DNA from: Acetobacteraceae bacterium
GTDB lineage: Bacteria; Pseudomonadota; Alphaproteobacteria; Acetobacterales; Acetobacteraceae
Direction of reading: 5' to 3'
Assembly (NCBI GenBank): GCA_027323595.1
Contig: DAHWBL010000132.1
Location: forward strand, 1-7,982
DNA length: 7,982 nt
In this document: one piece after another, positions 1 through 6,483 of the stretch
How positions within the stretch are numbered: position 1 is the first letter of the stretch
Layout: each line of letters opens with the position of its first letter
Notes under the pieces: model-generated
Databases searched by the model: none
Told to the model about the DNA's origin: nothing
What the model saw: the letters and a program-made list of their open reading frames with translations, nothing else
Program-made: the position numbers and the translations under genes

Positions 1-80
1 CGCGCAGACTAGGCGAGCCGGGCGCTTGCTCCAAGCCGGCCGGCGCGCGATGAAGGGGCGAACCGCGACAGGATGGGATC

Positions 81-581
81 ATGCGCAGTGCGTCTCCGCG
101 CCTCATGGGCGGGATGGTCGGCCTCATCGGGCTCGCCGCGCTGGCGGTGGCCTTCGCCAGTGAGCGACTCGGCGGGCTGGTTCCCTGCGCGCTGTGCCTG
201 GTTGAGCGCTGGCCCTGGCGGATCGCCATCCTGCTCGGCGTGCTGGTCGGTCTGCTGCCACCGCGCCCCGCGCGCCTCGCCCTCGCGCTCCTGCCGCCGC
301 TGATGCTCGCCTCGGTGGCGCTCGGCGTGGTGCATGTGGGGGTCGAACAAAAGGCATGGCCCAGCCCGCTGCCCGAATGCGCCGCCCCGCATTTGGCCGC
401 CGACTCGCCCGCCGATCGGCTGCGCGCCATGCCCGACCGTCCCAGCAAGCCCTGCGACGACCCGACCTATCTCATCCCCGCCATCCCGGTCTCGATGGCG
501 GCGGGAAATCTCATCCTGTCGCTGCTGCTTGGCGGCGGCATCACCATCTATCTGCTGCGACATGACGGGAGCCGGCGATGA
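81..581 (+). CDS. dsbB: Disulfide bond formation protein B (DsbB family)
   Basis: Inner-membrane quinone reductase that reoxidises the periplasmic thiol oxidase DsbA and passes the electrons to ubiquinone. The 166-residue product is of normal DsbB length. Hydrophobic stretches at about residues 9–26, 46–60, 66–88 and 133–158 fit the four-helix fold. The first redox pair is C36-A-L-C39 in PCALCLVERW, and R43 matches the conserved quinone-site Arg of the family. The second periplasmic loop carries C100 and C125, the pair that reacts with DsbA. The ATG at 81 has an AGGA (70–73) seven bases upstream; the ATG at 73 is in another frame. The stop codon overlaps the start of the coq7-like gene (ATGA, 578–581), so the two are probably co-transcribed and translationally coupled. 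The link makes sense because Coq7 helps make the ubiquinone that DsbB reduces. No DsbA gene is in view. Confidence 0.93.
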   Translation: MRSASPRLMGGMVGLIGLAALAVAFASERLGGLVPCALCLVERWPWRIAILLGVLVGLLPPRPARLALALLPPLMLASVALGVVHVGVEQKAWPSPLPECAAPHLAADSPADRLRAMPDRPSKPCDDPTYLIPAIPVSMAAGNLILSLLLGGGITIYLLRHDGSRR

Positions 582-1138
582 ACGAACCGATGCACCTGCC
601 CGGCGACGACACCCCGGCCCAGCGCCTCGCGCGGATCATCCGCGTCGATCACGCCGGCGAATATGGCGCCCGGCGCATCTACGAGGGCCAGCTCGCCGTG
701 CTCGGCCGCTCCGACAAGGCCGAACTGCTGCGCCACATGCACTAACAGGAGCTGGCGCATCTGCGCAGCTTCGACGCCATGGTCGCGGACCGCCGGGTGC
801 GCCCCACGGCGCTGCTGCCGCTGTGGCATGTCGCCGGATTCGCGCTCGGCGCGGTCACCGCGGCCCTTGGCGAACGCGCCGCCATGGCCTGCACCGTCGC
901 CGTCGAGGAAACCATCGACGCGCATTACGCCGCCCAGGAGGTCGAACTGGAAGACCCCGCGCTCGCCGAGCAGGCCCCCGAACTGGCCGGCACCATCGCC
1001 GCCTTCCGCGCCGAGGAGCTGGAACATCGCGACATCGGCCTCGCCCACGGTGCCGAGCAGGCCCCCGGCTACCGGCTGCTGTCGGCGCTGATCCGCACTG
1101 GCTGCCGGGTCGCGATCAAACTCAGCGAACGGGTATGA
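578..1138 (+). pseudogene. coq7: Demethoxyubiquinone hydroxylase (Coq7 family), interrupted by an in-frame TAA
   Basis: Di-iron monooxygenase that hydroxylates the demethoxyubiquinone ring late in ubiquinone synthesis. The frame runs 187 codons from the ATG at 578 (GGGAG at 567–571, six bases upstream) to TGA at 1136–1138. Codon 56 (743–745) is TAA. The expected family pattern here is M-x-E-Q-E-x-x-H-L; the sequence reads M-H-stop-Q-E-L-A-H-L, so one G-to-T change in a GAA codon explains it. Every iron ligand expected by comparison with COQ7 is otherwise present: E28 (in EYGA), E58 and H61, E110, and E147 and H150 (in EELEHRD). There is no frameshift or other lesion. A stop here leaves a 55-residue stub. 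Restart at ATG 779 would give 119 residues lacking three of the six ligands, so it should be inactive. Either this is a recent loss, with another C6 hydroxylase elsewhere (for example UbiF/UbiM type), or it is a sequence error. The family call is firm; pseudogene status is not. Confidence 0.85.
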
Positions 1139-1148
1139 CCCCCGCCAC

Positions 1149-1700
1149 TTACCAGCGCCGATAGCCCCAGCCATAGCCGATCGGCGGACCCATCATCATC
1201 GGGTCGGCATAGCCATAGGCCGGCGCCATCATCATCGGCGGCTGGCTGTTGCCCACCCCCTGCGGCACCCGGTCGCCCTTGGTCACCATGCATTGCGCGT
1301 AGGCGGCGTCGAACGCGGCCTGCAACGAATAGGTCGAGTCGGACGCCTGCCCGGCGCCGACGGCGGTGCCGCCAAGCAGCCCGATGCCCGCACCCACCGC
1401 CGCGCCGCCGCCCGCATTGCCGCCCGCCGCCCCGAGCAGCGCGCCCGCCGCCGCCCCGAGCGCGGTTCCCACCGCCGCCGTGCCGATCGCGCTGTCGGTG
1501 CCGCTCTTGGCGGCGCCTGGCGCGTTGGCGTTCACCTGAAACGCATAGTTGCGACAGGCGTAATCGTCGGCGCGGAATTCATCGAGGCTTTTGCCCGGAC
1601 CAGGCAGCGCCGCGAAGGACGGCCCCGATGGCGGCTGCGCGACGCAGGCGGCAAGCAGCGCGCACAGCCCGATGCCGGTGACAGGACGAGAGAGTTTCAT
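1149..1700 (-). CDS. Glycine-zipper family lipoprotein
   Basis: Predicted envelope lipoprotein of 183 residues with unknown precise role. The signal peptide (residues 1–18) ends in a lipobox LAAC with the lipidated Cys at 19. A Gly/Ala-rich glycine zipper spans about residues 68–118 and could form two packed membrane helices. Flanking it are D-Y-A-C (C49) and Y-A-Q-C-M (C137), a pattern usual in alphaproteobacterial glycine-zipper proteins, where the two Cys may pair. The tail (about 150–183) is low-complexity, with two MMM triplets and repeated GYG/GYA. The ATG at 1700 is preferred over in-frame upstream codons because AGGAG (complement of 1708–1712) sits seven bases before it and because it places the signal peptide at the N terminus. 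The gene is convergent with coq7, with only 10 bases between the two stops. A GC-rich inverted repeat (1727–1748) lies in the presumed leader. Membrane stabilisation is a guess from the family. Confidence 0.85.
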   Translation of the reverse strand: MKLSRPVTGIGLCALLAACVAQPPSGPSFAALPGPGKSLDEFRADDYACRNYAFQVNANAPGAAKSGTDSAIGTAAVGTALGAAAGALLGAAGGNAGGGAAVGAGIGLLGGTAVGAGQASDSTYSLQAAFDAAYAQCMVTKGDRVPQGVGNSQPPMMMAPAYGYADPMMMGPPIGYGWGYRRW

Positions 1701-1756
1701 CGTCGGACTCCTGATTTCAATCTCTGCCGGGGGCGCCGGCCCCGCCGGACCCACCC

Positions 1757-1786
1757 ACTAGATCAGGTTGTTCTGGCCGGTCGCAA
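1757..1786 (-). promoter_or_regulatory. Possible promoter for the glycine-zipper lipoprotein gene
   Basis: Read on the minus strand, TTGCGA (complement of 1781–1786) and TCTAGT (complement of 1757–1762) are 18 bases apart, each matching four of six bases of the sigma-70 consensus. The position, about 57 bases upstream of the ATG, fits. The 159-base gap 1701–1859 is the only space upstream of this gene, so a promoter is likely somewhere in it. This exact pair is a weak match. Confidence 0.2.
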
Positions 1787-1859
1787 TGGCGTGATGACGG
1801 CGAAAATGTAACCGATTATGGCGCAAGCCGTAAGCCTGTCCGCGGCGCCGCCCGCCGGC

Positions 1860-2420
1860 TCAGGAATCCAGTTCGGAGTCCCAATACAGATAGTCCCGCC
1901 AGCTGCGCTGCAGGTAATTCGGCGGAAACGCCCGGCCACTGTCCTGCAACTCCCAACTCGTCGGCTGGCGCGGGGTGGCGCGCGGATGCATCGCGCATTC
2001 GCGCGGCAGCCGCGATCCCTTGCGCAGATTGCAGCAGCCACAGGCGGTGACGACGTTTTCCCAGGTGGTGCGCCCGCCGCGGCTGCGCGGGATCACATGG
2101 TCGAAGGTCAGCTCCGGGGTGGGGTAGCGGTCGCCGCAATACTGGCAGGAAAACCCGTCGCGCAGGAACACGTTGAACCGGGTGAAGGCCGGCCGCCGCG
2201 CCGAGGGGATGTAGTCCTTCAGCGCGATCACGCTGGGCAGCCGCATCCGCATGCTCGGCGACCGCACTTCGGTGTCATATTCGGACAGCACCGACACGCG
2301 GTCCAGGAACACCGCCTTGACCGTGTCCTGCCAGGACCAGACCGAGAGCGGAAAATAGGAGAGCGGACGGAAATCCGCGTTCAACACCAGCGCAGGAAAA
2401 TGCTGTCCACCGTCAGGCAA
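1860..2420 (-). CDS. HNH endonuclease family protein
   Basis: Predicted metal-dependent nuclease of the HNH family, 186 residues. The HNH core is at about residues 90–135. C92-x-x-C95 and C127-x-x-C130 form the structural zinc site. D107-H108 (in FDHVIPRSRGG) supplies the catalytic His, with N122 and N131 as the remaining HNH positions. The N-terminal part (FPALVLNADFRPLSYFPLS) matches a widely conserved, apparently housekeeping HNH group in alphaproteobacteria; its cellular target is not known to me. No toxin, methylase or phage gene is nearby, so a restriction or defence role has no support. The start is TTG at 2420, preceded at six bases by AAGGGAG (complement of 2427–2433). A longer reading from TTG at 2447 would add nine residues but has no clear ribosome-binding site. 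The neighbouring esterase gene has the same start element, which supports 2420. Confidence 0.87.
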   Translation of the reverse strand: MPDGGQHFPALVLNADFRPLSYFPLSVWSWQDTVKAVFLDRVSVLSEYDTEVRSPSMRMRLPSVIALKDYIPSARRPAFTRFNVFLRDGFSCQYCGDRYPTPELTFDHVIPRSRGGRTTWENVVTACGCCNLRKGSRLPRECAMHPRATPRQPTSWELQDSGRAFPPNYLQRSWRDYLYWDSELDS

Positions 2421-2426
2421 GCACGA

Positions 2427-2440
2427 CTCCCTTGCAAGCG
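2427..2440 (-). promoter_or_regulatory. Ribosome-binding element that sets the HNH gene start
   Basis: On the minus strand this reads CGCTTGCAAGGGAG, followed six bases later by the TTG at 2420. The AAGGGAG core is a good Shine-Dalgarno match. The same element with one base fewer (CGCTTGCAAGGAG, complement of 3271–3283) precedes the esterase ATG at the identical six-base spacing, so the 2420 start is preferred over 2447. Confidence 0.6.
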
Positions 2441-2509
2441 GCCACAAATTCTGGGGGAAGTCTCGCCGCTCGACCCGCCAGATATGGTGATCCGCAGAAG
2501 ATGATCGTG

Positions 2510-2538
2510 TTTATGACAAAGCAGGCGCGCCTCGGCAA
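2510..2538 (-). promoter_or_regulatory. Possible promoter for the HNH gene
   Basis: Minus-strand TTGCCG (complement of 2533–2538) and CATAAA (complement of 2510–2515) are spaced 17 bases, each matching four of six consensus bases. They fall in the 187-base gap between the esterase stop and the HNH start, in its most AT-rich part. This would give a leader of about 85 bases. It is a pattern match only. Confidence 0.25.
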
Positions 2539-2577
2539 GCCGGCGGCGGCGTTGTCATCGCTATTTCATCGCCCGCT

Positions 2578-2612
2578 GATCACGTCGCGCCGATCACGCC
2601 GCGCCGATCACC
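2578..2612. repeat. 14-bp tandem repeat, about two and a half copies
   Basis: GATCACGTCGCGCC (2578–2591) and GATCACGCCGCGCC (2592–2605) differ at one base and are followed by a partial third copy beginning GATCAC (2606–2611). The esterase stop codon (2608–2610, minus strand) lies in the partial copy. Each copy carries TGA on the minus strand; because 14 is not a multiple of three, the three TGAs fall in three different frames. Confidence 0.8.
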
Positions 2613-3264
2613 CACCCGGGGCAAAGGCGCGCTGCAGCGCCAGCGCCCCGGCCGTCAGCCCGGCCGCGTCGATCCCGTGCGGCAAATTGGCGCACCACAG
2701 CGTCTCCACCGCCACGCCCGCCGCGCGCAACTGCCGCTCCGCCTCCTGCGACGCCGCGATCGGCACCACCGGATCGACCTGCCCATGCACCAGCAGCACC
2801 GGCGGCGGCGGTCGCGTCATCTGCGCATCCAGGCTCGCCGGATCGATCAGCGCGCCGGAATAGGACAGGATCACCCGCGGCGGCACCGCCCGACGCAACC
2901 CGGTATACAGCGCCGTCATCGCGCCCTGGCTGAACCCCATCAGCGCATAGGCGTCGCCCGGCAGTCCGCGCGCGGCAAGCTCCGCATCGAGGAACCGATC
3001 GAGCGCCACCCGCGCGCGCGGCACCCCGGCCTCGCGCTGGCCGATCTCGAACCATTGCCGCCCGAACGGCGCGCCGGCGAACGGCTCGGGCGCGTCGGGG
3101 GCGACGAAGACCGCGTCGGGCAGGGCGGCCGCCCATTGCGGCGCCAGATCGATCAGGTCATGCCCGTCCGCCCCGAGCCCATGGCACAGCACCACCAGCT
3201 GGCGCGGCGGCCCACCGGCGCGCGGCCCCCAATGCGGACCGGAAATGAGCGGGGCTGCGGTCAT
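2608..3264 (-). CDS. Carboxylesterase/phospholipase, alpha/beta hydrolase (Abhydrolase_2)
   Basis: Serine hydrolase of the phospholipase/carboxylesterase family, 218 residues, a normal length. The catalytic triad is visible: S112 in the nucleophile elbow GFSQG (110–114), D164 in GQVDPVVP, and H196 in LPHGID. HGLGADGHD (28–36) supplies the oxyanion-hole region. There is no signal peptide, so the protein is probably cytoplasmic. Family members cleave short acyl esters or lysophospholipids; the physiological substrate cannot be read from the sequence. The ATG at 3264 has AAGGAG (complement of 3271–3276) six bases upstream. The gene is divergent from gluQ, with only 50 bases between their starts, so both promoters must share that gap or overlap the coding regions. 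The stop codon lies in a short tandem repeat, and no hairpin terminator is evident after it. Confidence 0.9.
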   Translation of the reverse strand: MTAAPLISGPHWGPRAGGPPRQLVVLCHGLGADGHDLIDLAPQWAAALPDAVFVAPDAPEPFAGAPFGRQWFEIGQREAGVPRARVALDRFLDAELAARGLPGDAYALMGFSQGAMTALYTGLRRAVPPRVILSYSGALIDPASLDAQMTRPPPPVLLVHGQVDPVVPIAASQEAERQLRAAGVAVETLWCANLPHGIDAAGLTAGALALQRAFAPGG

Positions 3265-3314
3265 CGGGCTCTCCTTGCAAGCGTCGCGCGTCAGGGTGAC
3301 TGTGCCAGCCGATC

Positions 3315-4157
3315 ATGTCCATCACCACCCGCTTCGCGCCAAGCCCCACCGGCCATCTGCATCTGGGCCACGCCGCCGCCGCCCTGTTCGCCTGGCGCGC
3401 CGCCCGCGCCGCCGGCGGACGCTTCCTGCTGCGGCTGGAGGACATCGACCCGACCCGCTGCCGCGCCGAATTCGCCGACGCCATCCTTGAAGACCTCGCC
3501 TGGCTCGGCCTCGACTGGGACGGGCAAATGCGGGTGCAGTCCGCCCATCTGCCCGAATATGCCGCAACCCTCGCCACGCTGCGCGCGCGCGGCCTGCTCT
3601 ACCCATGCTTTTGCACCCGCGCGGCGATCGCCCGCGAACTCGCCGACAGCGCCAACGCCCCGCACGCGCCCGACGGCGCGCCGCTCTATCCTGGCACCTG
3701 CCGGGGCCGCGACCCGGCCGAGGGCGCGGCGTTGGTCGCCACCGGCACGCCGCACGCCTGGCGGCTCGACATGGCCCGCGCGGTCGCGATGGTCGGACCG
3801 CTGGACTGGAACGAGGCTGGCCACGGCAGGATCGTCGCCGACCCGGCCAGTTTCGGCGACATCGTGCTTGCCCGCCGTGAGACGCCGGCGAGCTACCATC
3901 TGTGCGTCACCCATGACGACGCCGCCCAGGCGGTGACACTGGTCACCCGCGGCGAGGACCTGCGCCCCGCGACCGCGGTGCATCGGTTGCTGCAAACACT
4001 GATGGGCTGGCCGGCGCCGGACTACGCCCATCACCGAGTGTTGATCGGGCCGGAGGGCAAACGCCTGTCCAAACGCGACGGCGCGGCCAGCCTGCGCGGC
4101 CTGCGCGCCGCCGGCCTGTCGCCCGCGCAGGTGCGGCGGATGGCGGAGATCAGCTAG
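3315..4157 (+). CDS. gluQ: Glutamyl-Q tRNA(Asp) synthetase
   Basis: Class I synthetase-like enzyme that activates glutamate and attaches it to the queuosine at position 34 of tRNA(Asp). The 280-residue product resembles the catalytic half of GluRS and lacks the anticodon-binding domain, which is how GluQ-RS is told from GluRS. FAPSPTG is at 7–13, the HIGH motif appears as HLGH (16–19), and the KMSKS motif as KRLSKRDG (249–256). A zinc site is formed by C98, C100, Y125 and C129, the same C-x-C/Y/C set known from the E. coli enzyme. The ATG at 3315 is the only sensible start: an in-frame TGA lies 18 bases upstream (3297–3299). No Shine-Dalgarno sequence sits at the usual distance, so the mRNA may be leaderless or weakly translated. 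The last 8 bases overlap the end of the convergent molybdenum hydroxylase gene. The dksA neighbour known from E. coli is absent. Confidence 0.93.
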   Translation: MSITTRFAPSPTGHLHLGHAAAALFAWRAARAAGGRFLLRLEDIDPTRCRAEFADAILEDLAWLGLDWDGQMRVQSAHLPEYAATLATLRARGLLYPCFCTRAAIARELADSANAPHAPDGAPLYPGTCRGRDPAEGAALVATGTPHAWRLDMARAVAMVGPLDWNEAGHGRIVADPASFGDIVLARRETPASYHLCVTHDDAAQAVTLVTRGEDLRPATAVHRLLQTLMGWPAPDYAHHRVLIGPEGKRLSKRDGAASLRGLRAAGLSPAQVRRMAEIS

Positions 4158-6483
4158 CTGTCTGCCGTCGCCAGGCCAGCACCATCTGCGGCGTCACCGG
4201 CAGCCGCGTCACCAGGCCGGGGCGCTCAAGCGCATCGTCGATCGCGGTGGCCAGCGCCGCGCCGACCGCGGTGATGCCGCCTTCGCCCGCGCCCTTGATG
4301 CCGAGCGGATTGAGCGGGCTTGGCGCATCCTGGGTGAGCAGAATCTCCACCGCCGGCACCTCGCTCGCCGACGGCAGCAGATAATCCGCGAAGGTGACCG
4401 ACAGCGGCTCGCCGCGCGCGTCATAGCGAAATTCCTCGAACAAGGAGCCGCCGAGCCCCTGGGCGAAGCCGCCGACGAGCTGCCCCTCGATTAGCATCGG
4501 ATTGACCGCGCGCCCCACGTCATAGGCGATCAGGAACCGCTCCACGACCACCCGCCCGGTATCCGGCTCGATCGCCACCTGCGCCAGATGCAGCCCGTAC
4601 GGATAGGTCATGTGCTCGGTGGTGAACCATTCCTCCGCCGACAGGCCGGGCCGCTCATCGCCCAACGTCGCGCTGTCGGGTGCCAGCGCCGCGGCGATCG
4701 CGCCAAGCCCCATCACCGGCAGATCGGGCGCGGCGCGGCGCACGACAGCACCGGCCACGATGTCCAATTCCTCAGGCCGGGCCTGCAACAACTGCCCGGC
4801 GACACGCAGCGCCTTGGCCCGCACCGCAAGCGCTGCCGCATTGGTCGCGCTGCCGGTCATCACCGTCGCGCGCGAGGCGTGCGCGCCGACGCCATAGGCG
4901 ATCCGCTCGGTCTGGCCATGCACCACCCGCACGCGGCGATAATCCACCCCCAGCGGCTCGGCGCAGATTTGCGCCATCGCGGTCTCGAACCCCTGGCCCA
5001 CCGACGCCCCGCCGGTCACCAGCTCCACCGCGCCGCCCGGATCGATGGTGACGCGCGCGCAGTCACGCGGCCCGATCCCGCCTTTCTCGACAAAAATCGC
5101 GAGCCCCAGCCCCACCGGCTCGCCCGCAAGCCGCCGCGCCGCCGCGTCCGCCTGCGCCTGCCGCCAGCCGAACCGCGCGAGCGCCGCATCGAGCAGGCGC
5201 GGATAGTCGCCGCTGTCATAGATGATGTTGGTACCAAGGGTTTTCATCGGCCGCGCGAACGGCATCTCCGCCGCGGTGATCAGGTTGCGACGCCGCAGCT
5301 CCACCGGATCGATGCCGAGCCTGGCGGCGGCGGCATCCATCACCCGCTCGCGCACGAAGCTGCCCTCGAAGCGGCCGGGCGCGCGATAGGTCGCCGCCGG
5401 GGTCTTGTTGGTGAGCCGGAAATGACACACCGCGCGAAACGCCGGACAGCGATAGGGGCCGGGGATCATCCCGATGGTCATGTCGGGCACCCGCGCGCCA
5501 TGGGTGCGCACATAGGCGCCCTGATCGACAAAGAAATCATCATCGATGCCGAGCAGCTCGCCATCTTTCGAAAATCCCGCGCGCACCCGATGGCGCTGCT
5601 GGCGGGAATGGTTCGCCGCCATCAGATGCTCGCGCCGGTCCTCGATCCATTTCACCGGCCGATCCAGCCGCATCGCGGCGACCAGCACCAGGAAATCCTC
5701 CGGATACAGCTCGCCACGAATCCCGAAGCCGCCACCGGTATGCAGCTCATGCAGCTCGATGCCCGCCTGGTCGCGCCCGAGCGCCTTGGCCAGCGCGTCG
5801 CGGTTGCGATGCGGCACCTTCGCCGCCCCCCACAGACACAGCACGTCGCGGCCCGCATCATACTGCCCGATCGCGCCGCGCGGTTCGAGCGGCACGCCCG
5901 AATGTCGCCCGATCTGCACATCGAGTTCGATCACCACATCCGCCGCCGCGAGCACCTGCTCGATGCCGCCATAATCCGCGCGCATCACCAGCGCCTCGGT
6001 GTCGTGGCCGGCGGAAAACTCGCCAGGAGCGGCGGTGGCATCCAGCAGCGTCTCGCGCTCATCCGCCTCGATCAGCACCAGCTCGGCGGCATCCTCGGCG
6101 ATCGCCGGATCGATCGCGAACACGGCCGCCACCGGCTCGCCCACATACCGCACCCGCCCATGCGCCAGCAGCGGCTGCCGATAGGGCCGCAGCGCCTCGC
6201 CGGCCGCGTCGCGAAAATCGATCGGCGGCAGATCGGCGATGTCGCCCGCCGTCCACACCGCCACCACCCCCTCCATCGCGCGCGCCGCGGATGCGTCAAC
6301 CGCGCGCAGATCGGCATGGGCGAACGGCGAACGCACGATGCGCATGTGCAGTTGCCGCGCCAGCGACAGATCGCCCACGAACCGCCCGCGACCGCGCACC
6401 AGCGCGAAATCCTCAAGCCGCTCCAAGGGCTTTCCGAACAGCCTGGTCTCGCCGATCCGGTATTGCGTGACCGTCTCGTCCAT
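4150..6483 (-). CDS. Molybdenum hydroxylase large subunit (xanthine/CO dehydrogenase family, molybdopterin-binding)
   Basis: Catalytic subunit (777 residues) of an L-M-S molybdenum hydroxylase, which hydroxylates its substrate with oxygen from water. The N-terminal a/b-hammerhead domain covers roughly 15–150 and the cofactor-binding domains follow. Visible motifs are TGGGFGIRG (249–257), the active-site loop TYRAPGR (365–371), GGASVGQGFE (491–500) with the cofactor-near Gln at 497, DVGRAVNP (655–662), and GIKGAGEGG with the presumed catalytic base E734. True CO dehydrogenase has AYRCSFR with a copper-binding Cys; that Cys is absent here, so CO oxidation is unlikely. The substrate could be an N-heterocycle, aldehyde or purine and cannot be read from the sequence. 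No signal peptide is seen. The start ATG (6481–6483) shares one base with the stop of the [2Fe-2S] gene (TGATG), pointing to translational coupling. A longer frame reaches 6564 but would overlap that gene. The 3' end overlaps gluQ by 8 bases. Confidence 0.92.
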   Translation of the reverse strand: MDETVTQYRIGETRLFGKPLERLEDFALVRGRGRFVGDLSLARQLHMRIVRSPFAHADLRAVDASAARAMEGVVAVWTAGDIADLPPIDFRDAAGEALRPYRQPLLAHGRVRYVGEPVAAVFAIDPAIAEDAAELVLIEADERETLLDATAAPGEFSAGHDTEALVMRADYGGIEQVLAAADVVIELDVQIGRHSGVPLEPRGAIGQYDAGRDVLCLWGAAKVPHRNRDALAKALGRDQAGIELHELHTGGGFGIRGELYPEDFLVLVAAMRLDRPVKWIEDRREHLMAANHSRQQRHRVRAGFSKDGELLGIDDDFFVDQGAYVRTHGARVPDMTIGMIPGPYRCPAFRAVCHFRLTNKTPAATYRAPGRFEGSFVRERVMDAAAARLGIDPVELRRRNLITAAEMPFARPMKTLGTNIIYDSGDYPRLLDAALARFGWRQAQADAAARRLAGEPVGLGLAIFVEKGGIGPRDCARVTIDPGGAVELVTGGASVGQGFETAMAQICAEPLGVDYRRVRVVHGQTERIAYGVGAHASRATVMTGSATNAAALAVRAKALRVAGQLLQARPEELDIVAGAVVRRAAPDLPVMGLGAIAAALAPDSATLGDERPGLSAEEWFTTEHMTYPYGLHLAQVAIEPDTGRVVVERFLIAYDVGRAVNPMLIEGQLVGGFAQGLGGSLFEEFRYDARGEPLSVTFADYLLPSASEVPAVEILLTQDAPSPLNPLGIKGAGEGGITAVGAALATAIDDALERPGLVTRLPVTPQMVLAWRRQTAS

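Noticed and set aside
1..80. Possible tail of an upstream gene at the left edge
   Set aside because: Short open stretches end at TAG (10–12) and TGA (51–53), but too few codons are visible to support a gene.
779..1138. A separate short gene starting at ATG 779
   Set aside because: It is the continuation of the coq7 frame after the internal TAA. No ribosome-binding site is evident before it, and it would lack three of the six iron ligands.
334..1164. Plus-strand open frame (276 codons) across dsbB and coq7
   Set aside because: It is out of frame with both genes, Arg/Pro-rich and without a recognisable domain. It does not rescue the interrupted coq7 frame.
1860..2420. HNH protein as part of a defence or mobile-element system
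   Set aside because: No methylase, integrase, terminase or toxin genes lie nearby, and the protein resembles a widely conserved stand-alone HNH group.
2677..3936. Plus-strand open frame (419 codons) across the esterase and gluQ
   Set aside because: It is antisense to the esterase and out of frame with gluQ, both of which have intact catalytic motifs.
4151..4160. CAGCTAGCTG palindrome as a bidirectional terminator
   Set aside because: The stem has no loop and no T-run follows on either strand, and it lies within the two coding ends.
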